From Macrocystis pyrifera (Eukaryota; Sar; Phaeophyceae; Laminariales; Laminariaceae), in the NCBI GenBank assembly GCA_031763025.1, contig JASSKH010000045.1, positions 992,001 to 1,056,000 on the forward strand: DNA of 64,000 nucleotides, written 5' to 3'. Each line of letters starts with the position of its first letter. Within the stretch, counting starts at the first letter, position 1. The translations under genes were made by a program, and so were the position numbers. The notes below the pieces were generated by a model. The model saw nothing but the letters and a program-made list of their open reading frames with translations, searched no databases and was not told the origin of the DNA. Below, piece by piece: positions 21,190 through 33,069 of the stretch.

Positions 21190-24100
21190 ACTTGTGCCAG
21201 GTACGAGCAGAACGTACAAGGTACCAGAATTCTTTGCGCAGAATCTTTGGGTCAAGACTTTCTAAATTAATGTAATGATTTTTTTCTCCGATTCGAGACT
21301 CCCGAGCTCTGTAGCCCTACCCTTGGGTGCCCTGCGACAGCGCCCGGGCGCTGACAAAGAGCCTGACCCATGACCCATTACCTATATAATATTAGACGTT
21401 GTACGCGTGCCTACAGTAGGTCGCGTGCCCTGTGCCCGACACAAACTGGTATTTATTACTGCTGTGCTGCTGTGAAACCGGACAAAAAAAAAAAATTAAA
21501 AAGATTGCATGAAAAAAAAGCTGCTGGCTGTGTGATGAACGAATCCTTTTTAAATTACACTGTGACCGACCGTCGTACTGATTTGCTGGCTCGCAGATTT
21601 GATTTTTTTTCAGCTCTTCCTGTACTGCTTCCTTATCCTAAAATACTTGCTGTAGAGCAGCCGTATGACAAAATGCAATTGCAACAGCGACCTTGCTCAT
21701 CCACTGCCGCTCGCTCTACAAGCAGTGCCTTGCGCTCGGCCGATCTGTTGCTTCTTCAAGATGTGGCCACGGTTCTACTCGTACTGCTGTAGGCTGGCCC
21801 TGCTGTTGCGCATGCGCTTGTTTGAGGACCTACATACAGCACAAGTACAGCAGCAGTATGTAGTACATGTTTTTTTTTGCGGACAAATCGAAATCTCGTG
21901 TTTTTATTGTAGCAAGCTGCGACAAAACGCGACTACTACATGAACAGCAGCAACCACGAAACAAGGACGATTCAACAACACTACAACCCACGAACGCAGC
22001 AACAACAACGACGACAGTGACATGGCGATGATAATAATGTTTGTTGACTCAGTCAGCGCGGCACAGCAGTAGTTCGTACGAGTAGTATGTTGCGTGATCG
22101 ACTGATCGCACACCTCACACCAGGCAAACAAAAAGAATCGATTGACCCGTGGATCTTCTTCCAAAACAAATGAAAAACCACAGGGAAAAAAAGCTAATAA
22201 TAAATAAAAATCCCGACCGCTACTACTACTGTATGAAGTAGATTACAGGAGCAACAACAGCAGCCGCCGCAGAAAGCAACACATAAATAAATATCCCGAC
22301 TACATAGTATGTAGATTACAGCAGCAGCTACTGTACAGCAGCCACTACAGAAAGCAAACAGCCGGGGGGCTGCTGGTGGTGTAGGTCATCATGTATGTGC
22401 AGTATGTTCGAGTATGTCCGAAGCGTGGATGTATCTGTATGATGATGGCGTACGACGCGCGCTCAGCACGCTCGCTGATACTCGGACTGGTCAGGCCTCT
22501 TCCTTTTTTTTTCCTGTACCGAAAGGGTAAAAGATGTAACTGGTATACACACGAATACAAGAGCGCTTGATAAAGACATCATCTTTTCGCTGGTCGACAT
22601 GCATGCGACTACTACAGCTGGAGCCGCACGCGGGGACCTCCAATGCCTGAAGAATCGGACGGAAAATTTAATATTAGATGCAGAAAGCAAAAATAGCTGC
22701 AGTGTGTGTGTGGTTGTTGATGCCTGGTACCCTGCTGCTTGTGGTCCGTTACTTTTTCGTTTTACCTCCTCTATGTACCAGTACGATATTTGCACCCGAA
22801 AATAATAGGTTAAGTGTTGCCCTGGCGGAGATATTTCGTCAGAATTGGCGCATATCTGTGTAGTAAGCGCACCATGAGCCATCTCTATATCTGGTTTTGA
22901 GCGCGCCACCCCGCTTTTCGGGGTACGAAGGCGAAAAACGATGTATGTGCTGCTACTGTATGGACCATATATATGGCGCTTAACAGGATTTTTGTCGCCG
23001 TGTGAAGTACCAGGTATGTATGTACGTAGGGGCGAAAATGACTGCTTTGAGTCTGTTTCGCCGCAGGTGGTTTTTCGGGGTGGGATGAGATAATAGATGG
23101 TGACGATCTCGAAGTTGAACGAAATCTTCAGAGAAGCGGCTAAATATTTTGTCGGGATTTTCCGAGCGTGTTTGTGCGGGTTTGGGTATTTATCCCTTGG
23201 CCATGCAGTACATGTGAACCCTTCCTCCCCCGCATTAGCGCAGCGCACATATACTTACATCCCGCTCCCGCGCCAGACGAAAAATGTATATATCGTATGT
23301 ACCTGGACTACACAAACAAGTCCCGTGCAAATACTCGTATATCTCGTTCCCGCACAAACAACCCTGCAAAAAATGATACCGATACAGCAGTCGCCCCCCG
23401 TAGGAGGCGTGTAGGAGGAGAGGCCGATACAGAGTACGTTTACCGTACTGTACCATGCAAGATAACACGCCGCTCCTCACGATTTTCGAAGCCGCTTCTC
23501 TGCGACACGAGGAGAGTGTAAGCACCAAGCGACGTGTCTGTGGAATACATGGAGACGTTTCCAAAAAAGCCACAATTTGCGTTGTGTACATCCCTCTTGG
23601 TTTTCAGGAAGCAGGCTCGGCAATTAGTTCAGGTGGGGGCGGGCGTACTCATTTGTTGACTGCCTAAGTCCTTTGACCATTGGTCACGCATCCCTATCGA
23701 GGTGGAACACCGTTGTTTCTTCCGATATAAGACATCTCCAACATGTGTGCGCTCATTACGTTGTGTGTTGTCTTGCTTGTTACCTCGTTACCTGGTGAAT
23801 GGTATGTGCTAGGTGCCAGGCCCGATTGTCAAGATGAAAGAGTCTCGTAGTTTTTTTCGAACAAAAACAAAAGCAGTATAAAATATACGGAAACATGCTT
23901 CCGATGTTTCCGGGTATACTACCCGTATCAAATAAACGTATATACCCCCCACCCCCCTGTAGAACAGCACCAAGCACCGGAGAGGGCGATTTTTTCCTTT
24001 GTTTTTTTTAAGGGGAGACGAAGAGAGGCGCGAGCGTGGACCGTGAGAACACACACACATGCTGACTGAATAGAGTAATTTAAAAGTGGTAGTTTTTTCC

Positions 24101-24195
24101 CTTCTACCCGACATGCCCTACACACAAGCCCTGTCGAGTAGAAACGAGAAGAGTCCTATATACAAATGACATGTAGTACCGCGGTAGCTGAATTC
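21190..24195. other. no gene recognised
   Basis: About 3 kb. A diverged family C fragment lies at 21677-21775. A 261-codon minus-strand frame (22463-23248) is discussed under rejected items. TACCAGGTA occurs at 23008-23016. Confidence 0.4.
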
Positions 24196-24199
24196 CGTA

Positions 24200-24410
24200 C
24201 AACATATCCCGTTGAGTCCTGTGATGGCTGGATCCCGTCCCGGAGAGTATGGCGGTGGCCGAATCCTGTACAAGCAATCTCGTTGAGTTATACAGTGGTT
24301 AAATCCCACACATACAATCTCTTGAGTCCCGCGATGGATGAATCCCGTCCCGGGGAGTACCACGATGGACAAATATCATGCATACAATACCGTGAAGTAT
24401 CAGGACAACT
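24200..24410. repeat. degenerate short tandem repeat
   Basis: Phrases such as GTTGAGTCC.G.GATGG.TG.ATCCCGTCCCGGAG recur at intervals of roughly 35-45 bases with strong decay. Each contains TGAGT and ATCCCG or AATCC. No coding meaning is evident. Confidence 0.4.
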
Positions 24411-25735
24411 GATCACCGCTAATGGTCTCGGTGTCTAAAATGCGTCCCGAGCTTTGCCCTACAAAAAATACTAATAAATATGTATAGCGCGAATGACTAA
24501 CACTGCCATTGAAACGAGCAAGATATTTATAGTTGTTTTAGGTTCAAGGCGAGGCTTGGCTCGAGCCCTCGATCAGACTTCACCCACGACCCTAAATTGG
24601 ATGAATCTTCCACACAACGGGCAGATCATGACCTAGTATATATGTATGTACCAGTAGATCATCTACAGCAGCAGTAGATGATCTAGTTCGTCGCCTACCG
24701 TCGTTGTGAGAGGTTGTGCAGGATCTGCAAATTACTGATCCAATCCAGGAAACATGTGCTAGATCGTGCAGATTATATGCGCCTCCCACACCCAGCAACA
24801 TGAGCTACTACTCTGTACGTAGGTCATACAAAATTGGGTACGTATCTGCGTTGGAAGATCTAGATCATGAACTGTCTGTCTGCGGGAAGCGAAGATCTGT
24901 ACTTGCTGTCAACAGATATATTCGTCCGTACTCCTTGTGGTACGTACATCGTATCTACGCAACACACAACGAGTCCGAGTGGGGGTGTTATCTTATCACC
25001 CTTGTGATACGTTATTAGTAATGTTATCTATTGTTGTTGGTGTGCTGTCGATATTACTGCTGTTCTGCAGTATAGCACCTGGCAACGCTGCAGTTATTGG
25101 TGGTCGTGGCATCGTTATCGTGGCATTCTCTTCAGCGGCGGCCCCAGGGTTTGTAGCTGTCAGTCAAGACGTGTCACCACCTACTACGTCTGTCGCGCCT
25201 CTCGATTGTCTGTCCGCTCTCTTCCTCGGAATAGCCCCAGGGCCTACCACTGCATGTATATAGCACTTTTTTTGCACAAAAATCGGCCCTCTCGTCCCAC
25301 CCTCCTCTGACCTTCACCGCTGGCCCCTCCCATGCCTTTCTTGCCCTGTATGATAACAGTGCTACTGCACACAATCTTCCGGTTCTACCTGACTGCCTGG
25401 CAAGGAGAAGGTGAGCGTTATCATTTTAGCACCTACAAAAAATGTGCATGTACCAGGTAGCACCGTAGATACGATATATGGTAGCATGTTTCTTCGTAGG
25501 GTCTCCCTGTCTGGTTACTTGAGTCACGATGGCTGGCTACTCATGTGACGACGACTGAAGTAGCCCAACAGGTAGACCCTCCTGATTAATAAAATTCCAG
25601 AGCGTCCTTTGGGGCGTCGGTCACTCAATGTCGGAAGCATTGATCTCCGGGTACAGTATATTACTAGTAGCCGGTACTGACCCTAGCAGGCCCTTTCCAG
25701 CCCAATTACTTCTCCGTTTTTCACGTGAAAACGTG
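24411..25735. other. no gene recognised
   Basis: No supported feature. TACCAGGTA occurs at 25451-25459. The GC-rich, Ala/Val-rich plus frame at 24937-25263 has no start or splice context that I trust. Confidence 0.4.
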
Positions 25736-25737
25736 TT

Positions 25738-25815
25738 GCCGGCGAGATTCGAACTCACAAGGTACACAATTGTTGTGGCCATGGTTACAGTATGAAGGTC
25801 TACTGTATCTGTGGG
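25738..25815 (-). repeat. possible tRNA-derived fragment
   Basis: The minus strand contains GTGAGTTCGAATCTCGCCGGC, a B-box-like block, about 50 bases after GTAGACCTTCAT. The A box is poor and no cloverleaf closes. This may be a decayed SINE related to the one at 34190. Confidence 0.2.
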
Positions 25816-26285
25816 GGCTACTTCACTCACGTTGGGCTGACTGCTGACTGGAGCTGGCTGAAGTATATTCACCACGTAGACCCTTCTATTAATGACTACT
25901 TGTGCGAGTAACAAAATATCAGTATATGCTCTGGGGCTTGGGTCACCCAGTCTCGCCAGCATTGACCTCTGCCGACCTTGAACGTAACAACTACGGGGGC
26001 ACATCCCCTTGCCACGAGGTAGGTAGACCTTTCTATCAAAATAGCGACCACAACAATTGAAAATCTGAATAACGATAAAAGTGATCGAAGCAGCCCAAAC
26101 AGGTACGACCCTTCCTTCTTGCTACCGTAGCGACGACAGCAATCATCTTAAGAACTGTCCATAGCAAGAAGTCCAGCTATGTCAAATCAGCACGATAGAC
26201 CCTTCCATCCAACATACCGAATGTACGATATCACACGGGTGATTAGATAACGCACCCTCCGGGACGAATTTTCAGAGCCGAATTT
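25816..26285. other. no gene recognised
   Basis: Contains several TAGACCCTTC.AT-like phrases (about 25880, 26025, 26113 and 26204) that look like remnants of a degenerate repeat. Confidence 0.35.
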
Positions 26286-26324
26286 ATCCAGAGGAAAGGA
26301 TACACACACCGAAAATAAACCGTA

Positions 26325-26440
26325 CAAGGCTGGCGAGGAGGGGGGAGAAGCGCCACCTATGTGACCCCGAATCTGAGTTACTCGTACTACTGGAGAGCGG
26401 GAGAGTAGGGCGAGGATGATTACATGGGATGAACAAAGAA
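26325..26440 (+). repeat. dispersed repeat family R3, copy
   Basis: Shares ACAAGGC.....GGAGG.GGGAGAAGCGCC and TGACCCCGAATCTGAGTTAC followed by a G/A-rich tail with 39585-39700, 62200-62290 and 63440-63550, and in inverted form with 29395-29510. Confidence 0.6.
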
Positions 26441-26535
26441 AGGAAAAAAAAACACATGCGCCTATAAGCATTGACGTGAAAATACGGATCGTTTCGATAT
26501 TTTAACATCAAATCGTTTCTGATACAACTGCTATA

Positions 26536-26798
26536 ATTATTTATTTTCCGGATTCGGGGAGAACAAATTGCGCTGGAAAGTAAAAGCAAATAAATACTGC
26601 TATAATTATTTATTTTCCGGATTCGGGGAGAACAAATGAAAAACAAAACAACATCGATACGTAGAGGTACGGGATGGATACGCGAATATATCGGCGACTC
26701 ACACTTACTAGAACAACAATTATTTATTTTCCGGATTCGGGGGAGAACAAATTATTAGAACAACAATTATTTATTTTCCGGATTCGGGGAGAACAAAT
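26536..26798 (+). repeat. four copies of a 33-bp motif (family R4)
   Basis: A block of ATTA followed by TTTATTTTCCGGATTCGGGG and AGAACAAAT occurs at 26536-26568, 26605-26637, 26719-26752 and 26766-26798, nearly identical each time (one copy has an extra G). Spacing is irregular (69, 114 and 47 bases), so this is not a simple tandem array. Related sequence occurs at 35517-35540 and 38627-38690. A flanking phrase GGAAAGGATACACACACCGA is also duplicated at about 26293 and 26813. Confidence 0.85.
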
Positions 26799-26849
26799 GG
26801 TGGCGTTGGAGGAAAGGATACACACACCGAGAATAAATGGTGGCGTTGG

Positions 26850-28470
26850 AAATATCTCGTCGAGATCTGTCCATAGACGCGTCGCTCGCCGGTTACACTC
26901 TCCCTGTTTTCAGACCAACCTGTTTTGAAAATTGTCCGAGGAGGTGTGTTATCTTATCACTCGTATGATACGGTAGCGACGACAACAATAGCACCAAGAA
27001 GGATGGTAATAATGCGGAGTCCAGTCGTATCAAGCGGCCGTGCTAGTCGATTGTATTATACGTACTGTAGATGTACTCACTGTAGCTACACAGTTTGAGT
27101 CCCGTCATATCGATCAGCCGCGCTACAGTAGTATAGATGCCGCTAGGAGCTCGCGCAGCACGAGAATACTAGATGTCCTCAACTTGTGTGCGTTGCTAGA
27201 TGGTGGACCGGTGGCGGTGGTATTAATGGTTGGTTCCGACCGGTGTTTTCTCCCTCTAAAATGAAGTAGTAATTACGGTCGACAGGCCCTCTTTGTTCGA
27301 GTTGGCCGAAGCAGATTAAAGTCAACTACAGTAACTTGTAAGTAGAATATCTGCATCGGCCATCCCGAACCAATGAAGTCCGAAATTCGGTTGAAAACCC
27401 TTCTAAAATCAACGGCAGTACTACAGCAGTAAAATATTTGCATCTCGGCCAGTTCGAAGGGGTGTTTTACCCATTTATTGGTACCCTCAAAACTGAAGTT
27501 GCCATAACAATCGTCGCCTCAAAAGATGATATAGATCCTGCAGCGCTGTGTCTACATGGTAGCACGTAGCCTGCAGACTCTCGCGAAATACAAAGATGGA
27601 TTTACAGAATCCACAGAATTCGTGTTGGGGCAACTATGACGATCGTTGATTCGCACCATGTTTAGATGTGGAGCCACAATGTAGCGTTGACAGATCCACT
27701 ACCCTATCTTGCCGAGATCTGATTAACGGAGCTCATCCTTTCATTCTCTCGTTTCTTCCTCCTCTTACTAACCGGCCTGTGCGCGCATATTGTCGACGCC
27801 AACTGCTACATTCACGTCTGTTCTGAGCTGAAACTCGGACCTGTCTAACAGCAGTCTAAGCGCTAACATCTCGATCATATATTTCGAATGCAATACACTG
27901 TTACAGTAGGGGCCCGCCAGCATGAAACGCCTAGTCTAAGCAAGGCTTAGAACCTTATCGTCACACCATCCTTGAGCAACCTTGAGCACAGGCGTTTATC
28001 CTTCATATATAAACTAGTGCAGCGCTGGCCGCTGAGCACGGTTTCTCAATCCAATTTTCTTAGCATTCTCCAAACTGCGAGTCAGATGTTCTTATTAATA
28101 GTAGGTTACTTCGTGTTCCTCGGCTTATACCTACTGTCGTCCACGCACTACCTGGTACATCGACAACAGAACTGCTGCCGATCGATATCTGTGCAGCACC
28201 GGGAGGATGTAACATGCGGATCGCCCCCAAGCACACCACGTATGATACCTGCTGAGTGCGTGTGTAGTCTTATTAATACCAGTTGGCCCCATCTCCACTT
28301 TTTTTTTTAAATACCAGGTATCAGGCATATAGCTTGTATACTCTTTACGCCTTAAGGTCTGCACTCCCGTTACGTAGCCCAAAACACTTGGAATTAAAGT
28401 CAGATTTAGGTTTTTTGCGCAGCAGTGCAATACGAAAAGGATCAAGAAGCTCACCTCGATTCCACACGCC
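26850..28470. other. no gene recognised
   Basis: 1.6 kb without a supported feature. TACCTGGTA lies at 28149-28157 and TACCAGGTA at 28312-28320. Confidence 0.45.
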
Positions 28471-28478
28471 ACGCTGGA

Positions 28479-28537
28479 CGAAAATGTAGGGACCGTTTGA
28501 GTCTTAATATGAATACTTAAACGGTCCCTATGTTTTC
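28479..28537. repeat. short hairpin MITE-like element
   Basis: Arms of 24 bases (left core AAAATGTAGGGACCGTTT, right core AAACGGTCCCTATGTTTT) pair with few mismatches around an 11-base loop. A decayed relative lies at 3266-3335. No clear target duplication was seen. Confidence 0.7.
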
Positions 28538-28539
28538 GT

Positions 28540-29390
28540 CGAGGTCGAGAGAGACCTTCTCTCGGGGGGATGGGGGGCGGCGGTAAGGGCCGGTACACTT
28601 CCGCAGCTCTGCTACTGTAGTATATGCCTACGGTAGTACCTGGTACGAAGATTTTTATTTCGCCAGTGGTGTATGTGCATGCTTCGTACCGCGGCACCTT
28701 GCGGGCAATCCACATAAATGCGCTCTGAACAGCTCCTGAAATGACCGGGAGTACTGCAGTTAGAGTTGAGTCGCGCGTGTGGAATGATGTACTTGATAAG
28801 TTTTCGACCGCTCGTCGTGGTGAAAATAGGATTGACCATCCTAGGTATACGTAGGTGAGGTAGAAATCTTACATACGCACCCACTCGCCGCACACGCTCC
28901 TTGCACTTCTCCGTGGCCAGTGAGTGCTATACGTATACGGCGACAGGCGTAACCCGTCTGCTTCTTTTTGCGGGGCTCCTCACTGTAGGAAGTAAGTAAT
29001 AGTACTGTAGTATACCTGGTACCAACTATATTATCATGTTCGTGCTATTAGTATGTCACCCGAAAACGGACATAGATCTATTAGATAAAAAACATGGAAG
29101 TGCAACCCGATAGGTCAGGTATATCGTACAAAGAACCACATATAAAATACATATAAATGTCTTACCGACGATAAAAAGGCATGCCTTAGTGGACACTTCC
29201 AGTCGAACGCTACAGAAACTCTAACGACATTGATTGGGTACTGTAGGTTTTCTTGCTAGCAGTCGAAGACCCCCGTTCACCATGAACGCGTTGGCCGAAG
29301 TAGGCTACTGCCGTAACCCCATATCGTTGCGCGCTTCTGCCGCTTAAGTTTGCTTCATAGTTTATTTCCACTCTGTTTCCTCCCGTTTAT
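28540..29390. other. no gene recognised
   Basis: No supported feature; TACCTGGTA at 28637-28645 and 29013-29021. Confidence 0.4.
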
Positions 29391-29394
29391 TACA

Positions 29395-29570
29395 TGCGCC
29401 CTTCTTTCTCGCTACCTCCTATTAGTCGAAGCTTAGACCCGGGGTCACTCTCTCCCCCCCTCCACCACAGCATTACGGTTCGTGCCTTGCACTTTTATCG
29501 CGAAAATACTTCAGCCCTCTTCCTTCCCTCGTCGACTCGCGTCGAATTGCGCCTACCCACGCTACGCATA
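29395..29570 (-). repeat. dispersed repeat family R3, inverted copy
   Basis: The minus strand reads GTGCAAGGCACGAACCGTAA..., then a G-rich run and GTGACCCCGGGTCTAAGCTT. Upstream of it is the CGCGATAAAAGTGC junction also seen at 62195-62220. Homology continues into TCGACGCGAGTCGACGA-like sequence shared with 62150-62170 and 62595-62620. Confidence 0.6.
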
Positions 29571-29749
29571 GCAACGAGCTGAAGCACCTGGTACAGTCAT
29601 CCGTGTTGATACCCGCCCCTTCCCTGCTACATCTTCGGGTGCCCCCTTCGTGTTTGTGCTGTTTCACGCCCTCGCTTGCTTCGTCTCAATGCGTGCATGT
29701 GTCCGTCACAAATCGCGTCACGACCCCCAGAACGAGAAGCTGTTTCAGC

Positions 29750-30162
29750 ATGGTGTTACTCGCCTTGTTGGCATGTGCACCCTTGGTGTTCGCTAGAGGG
29801 GACGCCGCCGCTACCTCCTCCCTGCGCGGAGCCTCAACGCAACAGGTACGTTATTGATATATACTGTAGTGTTCTCGGTTCGTACGTACCCGTGTAAATG
29901 ACGGGCTGCAGCCAGCTGCTCGCCGTTCACACTATTACTGTCGAAGCAGAGTCATACCGGTGGATCAGGCAGCTGCTCTCCATTATTCATAGTACTATAC
30001 GATAAATAATAAAAACTTTTAGGGACAACACGGGGAGGGAAACCGGGACCGTCGTTCCGGCTTAGCTGTAAGTACGCGTAAACAAACAGGGATGACTGCA
30101 ACTGTTTTTTTTTTTCGGAATCACGTCTATCCCCGTGCCCCTAGACAGAAACGCAACTTTAG
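29750..30162 (+). CDS. putative secreted micro-peptide, three exons
   Basis: An ATG at 29750 opens a textbook signal peptide, MVLLALLACAPLVFA, followed by RGDAAATSSLRGASTQQ. The exon ends at a consensus donor (CAACAG|GTACGT, exon 29750-29845, 96 bases). A second exon fits at 30023-30067 (AACTTTTAG|GGACAA ... TTAGCT|GTAAGT, 45 bases, same phase) and encodes GQHGEGNRDRRSGLA. A third begins at 30145 after a pyrimidine tract and CCCCTAG, and ends at TAG 30160-30162. The product would have about 52 residues. All exon junctions are phase 0 and the signal peptide is convincing; the total length is very short and the later exons are inference. The real gene could continue elsewhere. No family recognised. 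Confidence 0.35.
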
Positions 30163-31655
30163 GGTATGCCAGGTATCATGTTTTGTGTATTGTCCTATAC
30201 CCTGGAGGTATATGATACACACCAGCAGTACAGAGGATTGACTATATGGTATGTCTAGAGTGCTCAACAGGTGGTACAGCGTTCCAGCACTAACACGATG
30301 TGCTTACCCCGGGGAGAACCCTTTTCATCCCCGGGGGGACGATCACGAACATGCCCTGATAACGGGGATCATTTTATCAATTATGAAATACGTCAGCTGT
30401 GAGTTCGACAGATTAAATAGTTGATACTCAACTTTGCAAGCTGCGTATAACGTCTCGTCTATATTCCATTTTTACCGAATTTTAGAGGTATTGTATTAAA
30501 CCGAACGCGCGGTTTCTATATGTAATTCCTTGTCAAAGATATCGGAGATCATTTCTAGAAAAACAGTGAGTCGGCATTATTTCACGACCAATACAACTAC
30601 CAGGTAGTCGGTTGCGGTTGGCGAAGCCAGCTGATGGGCAGCCGACTTGGTGACGTACAGTATGTCGGGCGAGCCAAGCGAGCCAAAGCAATTTTTCTTC
30701 CTCGGCCGAGGTTTTGGCCGACATCGACGCAACGGCCACCACCGTGAAAAAAGCTGAGCGTTTGCTTTTTCGGTTTCAACTCGTCTCAAAAGTATTGAGT
30801 GTAGTTTTCGAAGTCGCTGTAACCTACATTTTCATCAGATTTCCATCCGACTTCCGACTGCGACAGTAGGCAATACCATGTTTTTTTGCTCCGCAAATTC
30901 AACTTTGGCAATCATGCTTTTCCTGCTTATATTTTAGCGATGCACGTAGCCTTTCCCTGGTTTCTATAGTGTATTGTAGTTCTGTCTTTGTATCCTCACG
31001 GTTATCCAAGGGCGGCACATCTTCTCGGTTTCCTCCCATTTCCTTCCATACGTGGTCGACTACGTTATCTCAACTTAAACTTTTGCCCTTCCGTTTATTT
31101 CTCCCATACAGCTCTAGTCGTCACTTCGTTAGATTTTGATTGGTAAGACATACAAGGCGCTTCGCTCCGCGGGCGGCCTACGCCGCCCGCTACGCTCGCT
31201 CAGGAAGGAAAGATCAAATTATGCAAAGCGGACAGAGGTCCATGATTGAATATTGTTTTTTTTTATGGCCCCTGTAGTTAGCTGCAAACTGGCGACTTGA
31301 TAATGCCAAGAGTCCCGCCGCCATGCTTGAGGAGAAACAGCTCGGACGCCATATATGCTTCGCGTCGCGGGCGGTTTTCCGCTACGCTCGCTCACACGTC
31401 GTACATACGTACATACCCCAGGTAGGGCACTTATTTTCTTCTTTCGATATGCTCTGTCTGTGTACTCGTCGTATGTACGAAAGATAAAGCACAGAACGAC
31501 ACAGCAACACAGCAAAAACAATGAAAATGAAACCGAAAATTTCTAAAAGAAAAAAATCCCCGTCCCCTTTCGTGTAATAATTTAATACCTGAGTGGAACA
31601 CCTTACACCAGTCAAAAAAAAAAAAAAAATGAAAAAATGAAAAAAAAAAAAAAAA
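30163..31655. other. no gene assigned; GC-rich palindrome at 31166-31187
   Basis: A minus-strand frame at 30640-30745 (VAVASMSAKTSAEEEKLLWL) is protein-like but isolated. GCGGGCGGCCTACGCCGCCC at 31166-31187 is a near-perfect palindrome followed by GCTACGCTCGCTC, which recurs at 31380-31393. TACCAGGTA lies at 30598-30606. Confidence 0.35.
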
Positions 31656-31657
31656 AA
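31614..31657. repeat. poly-A tracts
   Basis: Three A-runs separated by TGAAAAAATG. On the minus strand they form the T-rich start of the putative intron after the exon at 31663-31841. Confidence 0.9.
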
Positions 31658-31662
31658 CTTAC

Positions 31663-31841
31663 AGCAGAGCTTCTCTCTCAGCCTCGTACGCCGCCCGCCC
31701 CTCTCGCGACCATCTCGCCACCGATTCAGTCCGGGTAAAGCTTCGCTCCCTCTCTTCCGCAGTGAGCTCCGACGCCCGCCTCGCGTGAAACCCGGTGCTC
31801 ACCGTGGACCTCGACGCAAGCTCGACAATGTTGGTGCTCAT
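31663..31841 (-). CDS. putative 5' exon, charged helical protein
   Basis: The minus-strand ATG at 31841 opens MSTNIVELASRSTVSTGF..., continuing with ASELTAEERERSFTRTESVA and RWSREGRAAYEAEREAL. The frame runs to a consensus donor GCTCTGCT|GTAAGTTTTT at 31663/31662. Without splicing it would stop at once (TAA). Glu/Arg/Ala-rich composition predicts a charged helix. Downstream exons would lie below 31600 on the minus strand; the best acceptor (TTTCTTTTAG near 31545) is not followed by an obviously coding frame. Family R2 begins about 45 bases upstream of the ATG, so a promoter inside the repeat is possible. Product unknown. Confidence 0.35.
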
Positions 31842-31879
31842 TCGGGGTACCTCCCTCTTGTGACTCTCAGCCCGGTCGC

Positions 31880-32315
31880 CAAAATAAGCACCGCTTGAGT
31901 ATTATCTTACATTCCCGAACGACCCTTAAATACTCGTACGTACTCTATCCAAAATCACAAATGGAGGCCAGACAGAGCCTATTGATGCATCCCTCGTGTC
32001 TCGAGGCACACGCGACGCCTAGGCACGAAAGCGGCGACCGCGCTCCTTGCAACTCCCCCTCTACTAGCCAGCGTCCGCTGACACCCGCGACGGTGCCGGG
32101 TTCGCCCGCGCAACCGTGCTCGGAGTACACGCACGCACACGAAACGAAAGAAGAAAAAAGGAAAGAAGGACTGAAAGTACGACGAGAAATAAATGGAGAA
32201 AACAAAGACTCGCTGGAACGGTCCGGCAAGTAATAAACGGAGGCGATTCCCAAGTGGGAGCTCTGAGAGGCCAGGGATGTACCAACCGAGCACGCTCAGA
32301 GATTGAGATCTAAGT
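31880..32315 (+). repeat. dispersed repeat family R2, copy 3
   Basis: The best-preserved copy. It begins GGTCGCCAAAATAAGCACCG and ends near ACGCTCAGAGATTGAGATCT. The start block is confirmed by the inverted copy at 53960-54250, which ends CGGTGCTTATTTTTGCGACC. The internal blocks match 3470-3870. Confidence 0.8.
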
Positions 32316-32476
32316 GAGTATATCTATATTTAGATGTAAGTAGCGTCTCCTCAAAAATACGTATAGCTGTAAAATTATTCGCACTTCGTGTGTAGCGCAA
32401 ATGCGCACCCCGATCTTTCTGAGGGTGGCAATATATCTTGAGTAGGTTATAGTGTACATCCCGGTGCAACTCCTGC

Positions 32477-32682
32477 CATAGTAAATAAGACCAAATATTA
32501 ATATTACGGGGGACCATACGTAGTAAATAGGACCAAATATTGCCAGTAAAAATAGTGAAGTGTAAAAGCTTTTGTGTGTACCGTAGATCCTATTTACTAT
32601 GGTCCTCCGTAATAGTAAACGAGGGAAATATATAGTTTTTTGTGTGGACCGTAGGTCCTATTTACTATGATCCTCCGTAATA
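32477..32682. mobile_element. TA-flanked MITE, compound arrangement
   Basis: A left end TATTACGGGGGACCATACG at 32502 pairs with two successive right ends (TTTACTATGGTCCTCCGTAA at about 32593-32612 and TTTACTATGATCCTCCGTAA at about 32661-32680), each followed by TA. An extra truncated left end (CCATAGTAAATAAGACC) precedes it. A simple copy lies at 42682-42792. The TA target and the TTACGG-type inverted ends suggest a Tc1/mariner-type non-autonomous element; the superfamily is inference. Confidence 0.7.
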
Positions 32683-32974
32683 GTAAAATATCAACATTGT
32701 TTGATATTTCCCCTTCCAGCATCGCAGCACGTCTATTAAATATGTACCAGGTACTAAATGGCGCTTTCCGTCGTATTTTCCTCATTCTCCACATCGTTCC
32801 ACTGTCTAATCTCCCACAACTTTTTCCACCGCTCATTCTTCCACAGTGTCCCATGGGCTTCTGCACCTCTAGAAACCAACACGTACGTTGTTATCCCCTC
32901 GATTTTCCTACCGTACATTGCATGATCTTACCGTTAATTGTATACATGGTCCACGCAGCTTGCTACAGTTTGGC

Positions 32975-33065
32975 TTAACCCCTTTAGTACCGCAGTCCCG
33001 ATTTGGGGACAAACCAGTCTAATTCCAAGTCATTTGTCCCCAAATCGGGACTGCGGTACTAAAAG
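32975..33065. mobile_element. piggyBac-like MITE, one end eroded
   Basis: It starts TTAACCCCTTTAGTACCGCA and continues GTCCCGATTTGGGGACAAA. The right arm TTTGTCCCCAAATCGGGACT, then GCGGTACTAAAAG, is its near-exact complement over more than 30 bases. The expected closing GGGTTAA is replaced by CTTTCG. The TTAA + CCC start is typical of piggyBac ends. A second, complete member lies at 62043-62136. Confidence 0.7.
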
Positions 33066-33069
33066 CTTT

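Noticed and set aside
22463..23248. 261-codon minus-strand open frame
   Set aside because: The length is unusual for chance, but the composition is random-looking, no motif or splice context is visible and related repeats are absent. Left unassigned; a blastp search would settle it.
28131..28715. 194-codon minus-strand frame
   Set aside because: It spans the hairpin element at 28479-28537 and two TACCTGGTA/TACCAGGTA sites, and has no recognisable protein pattern.
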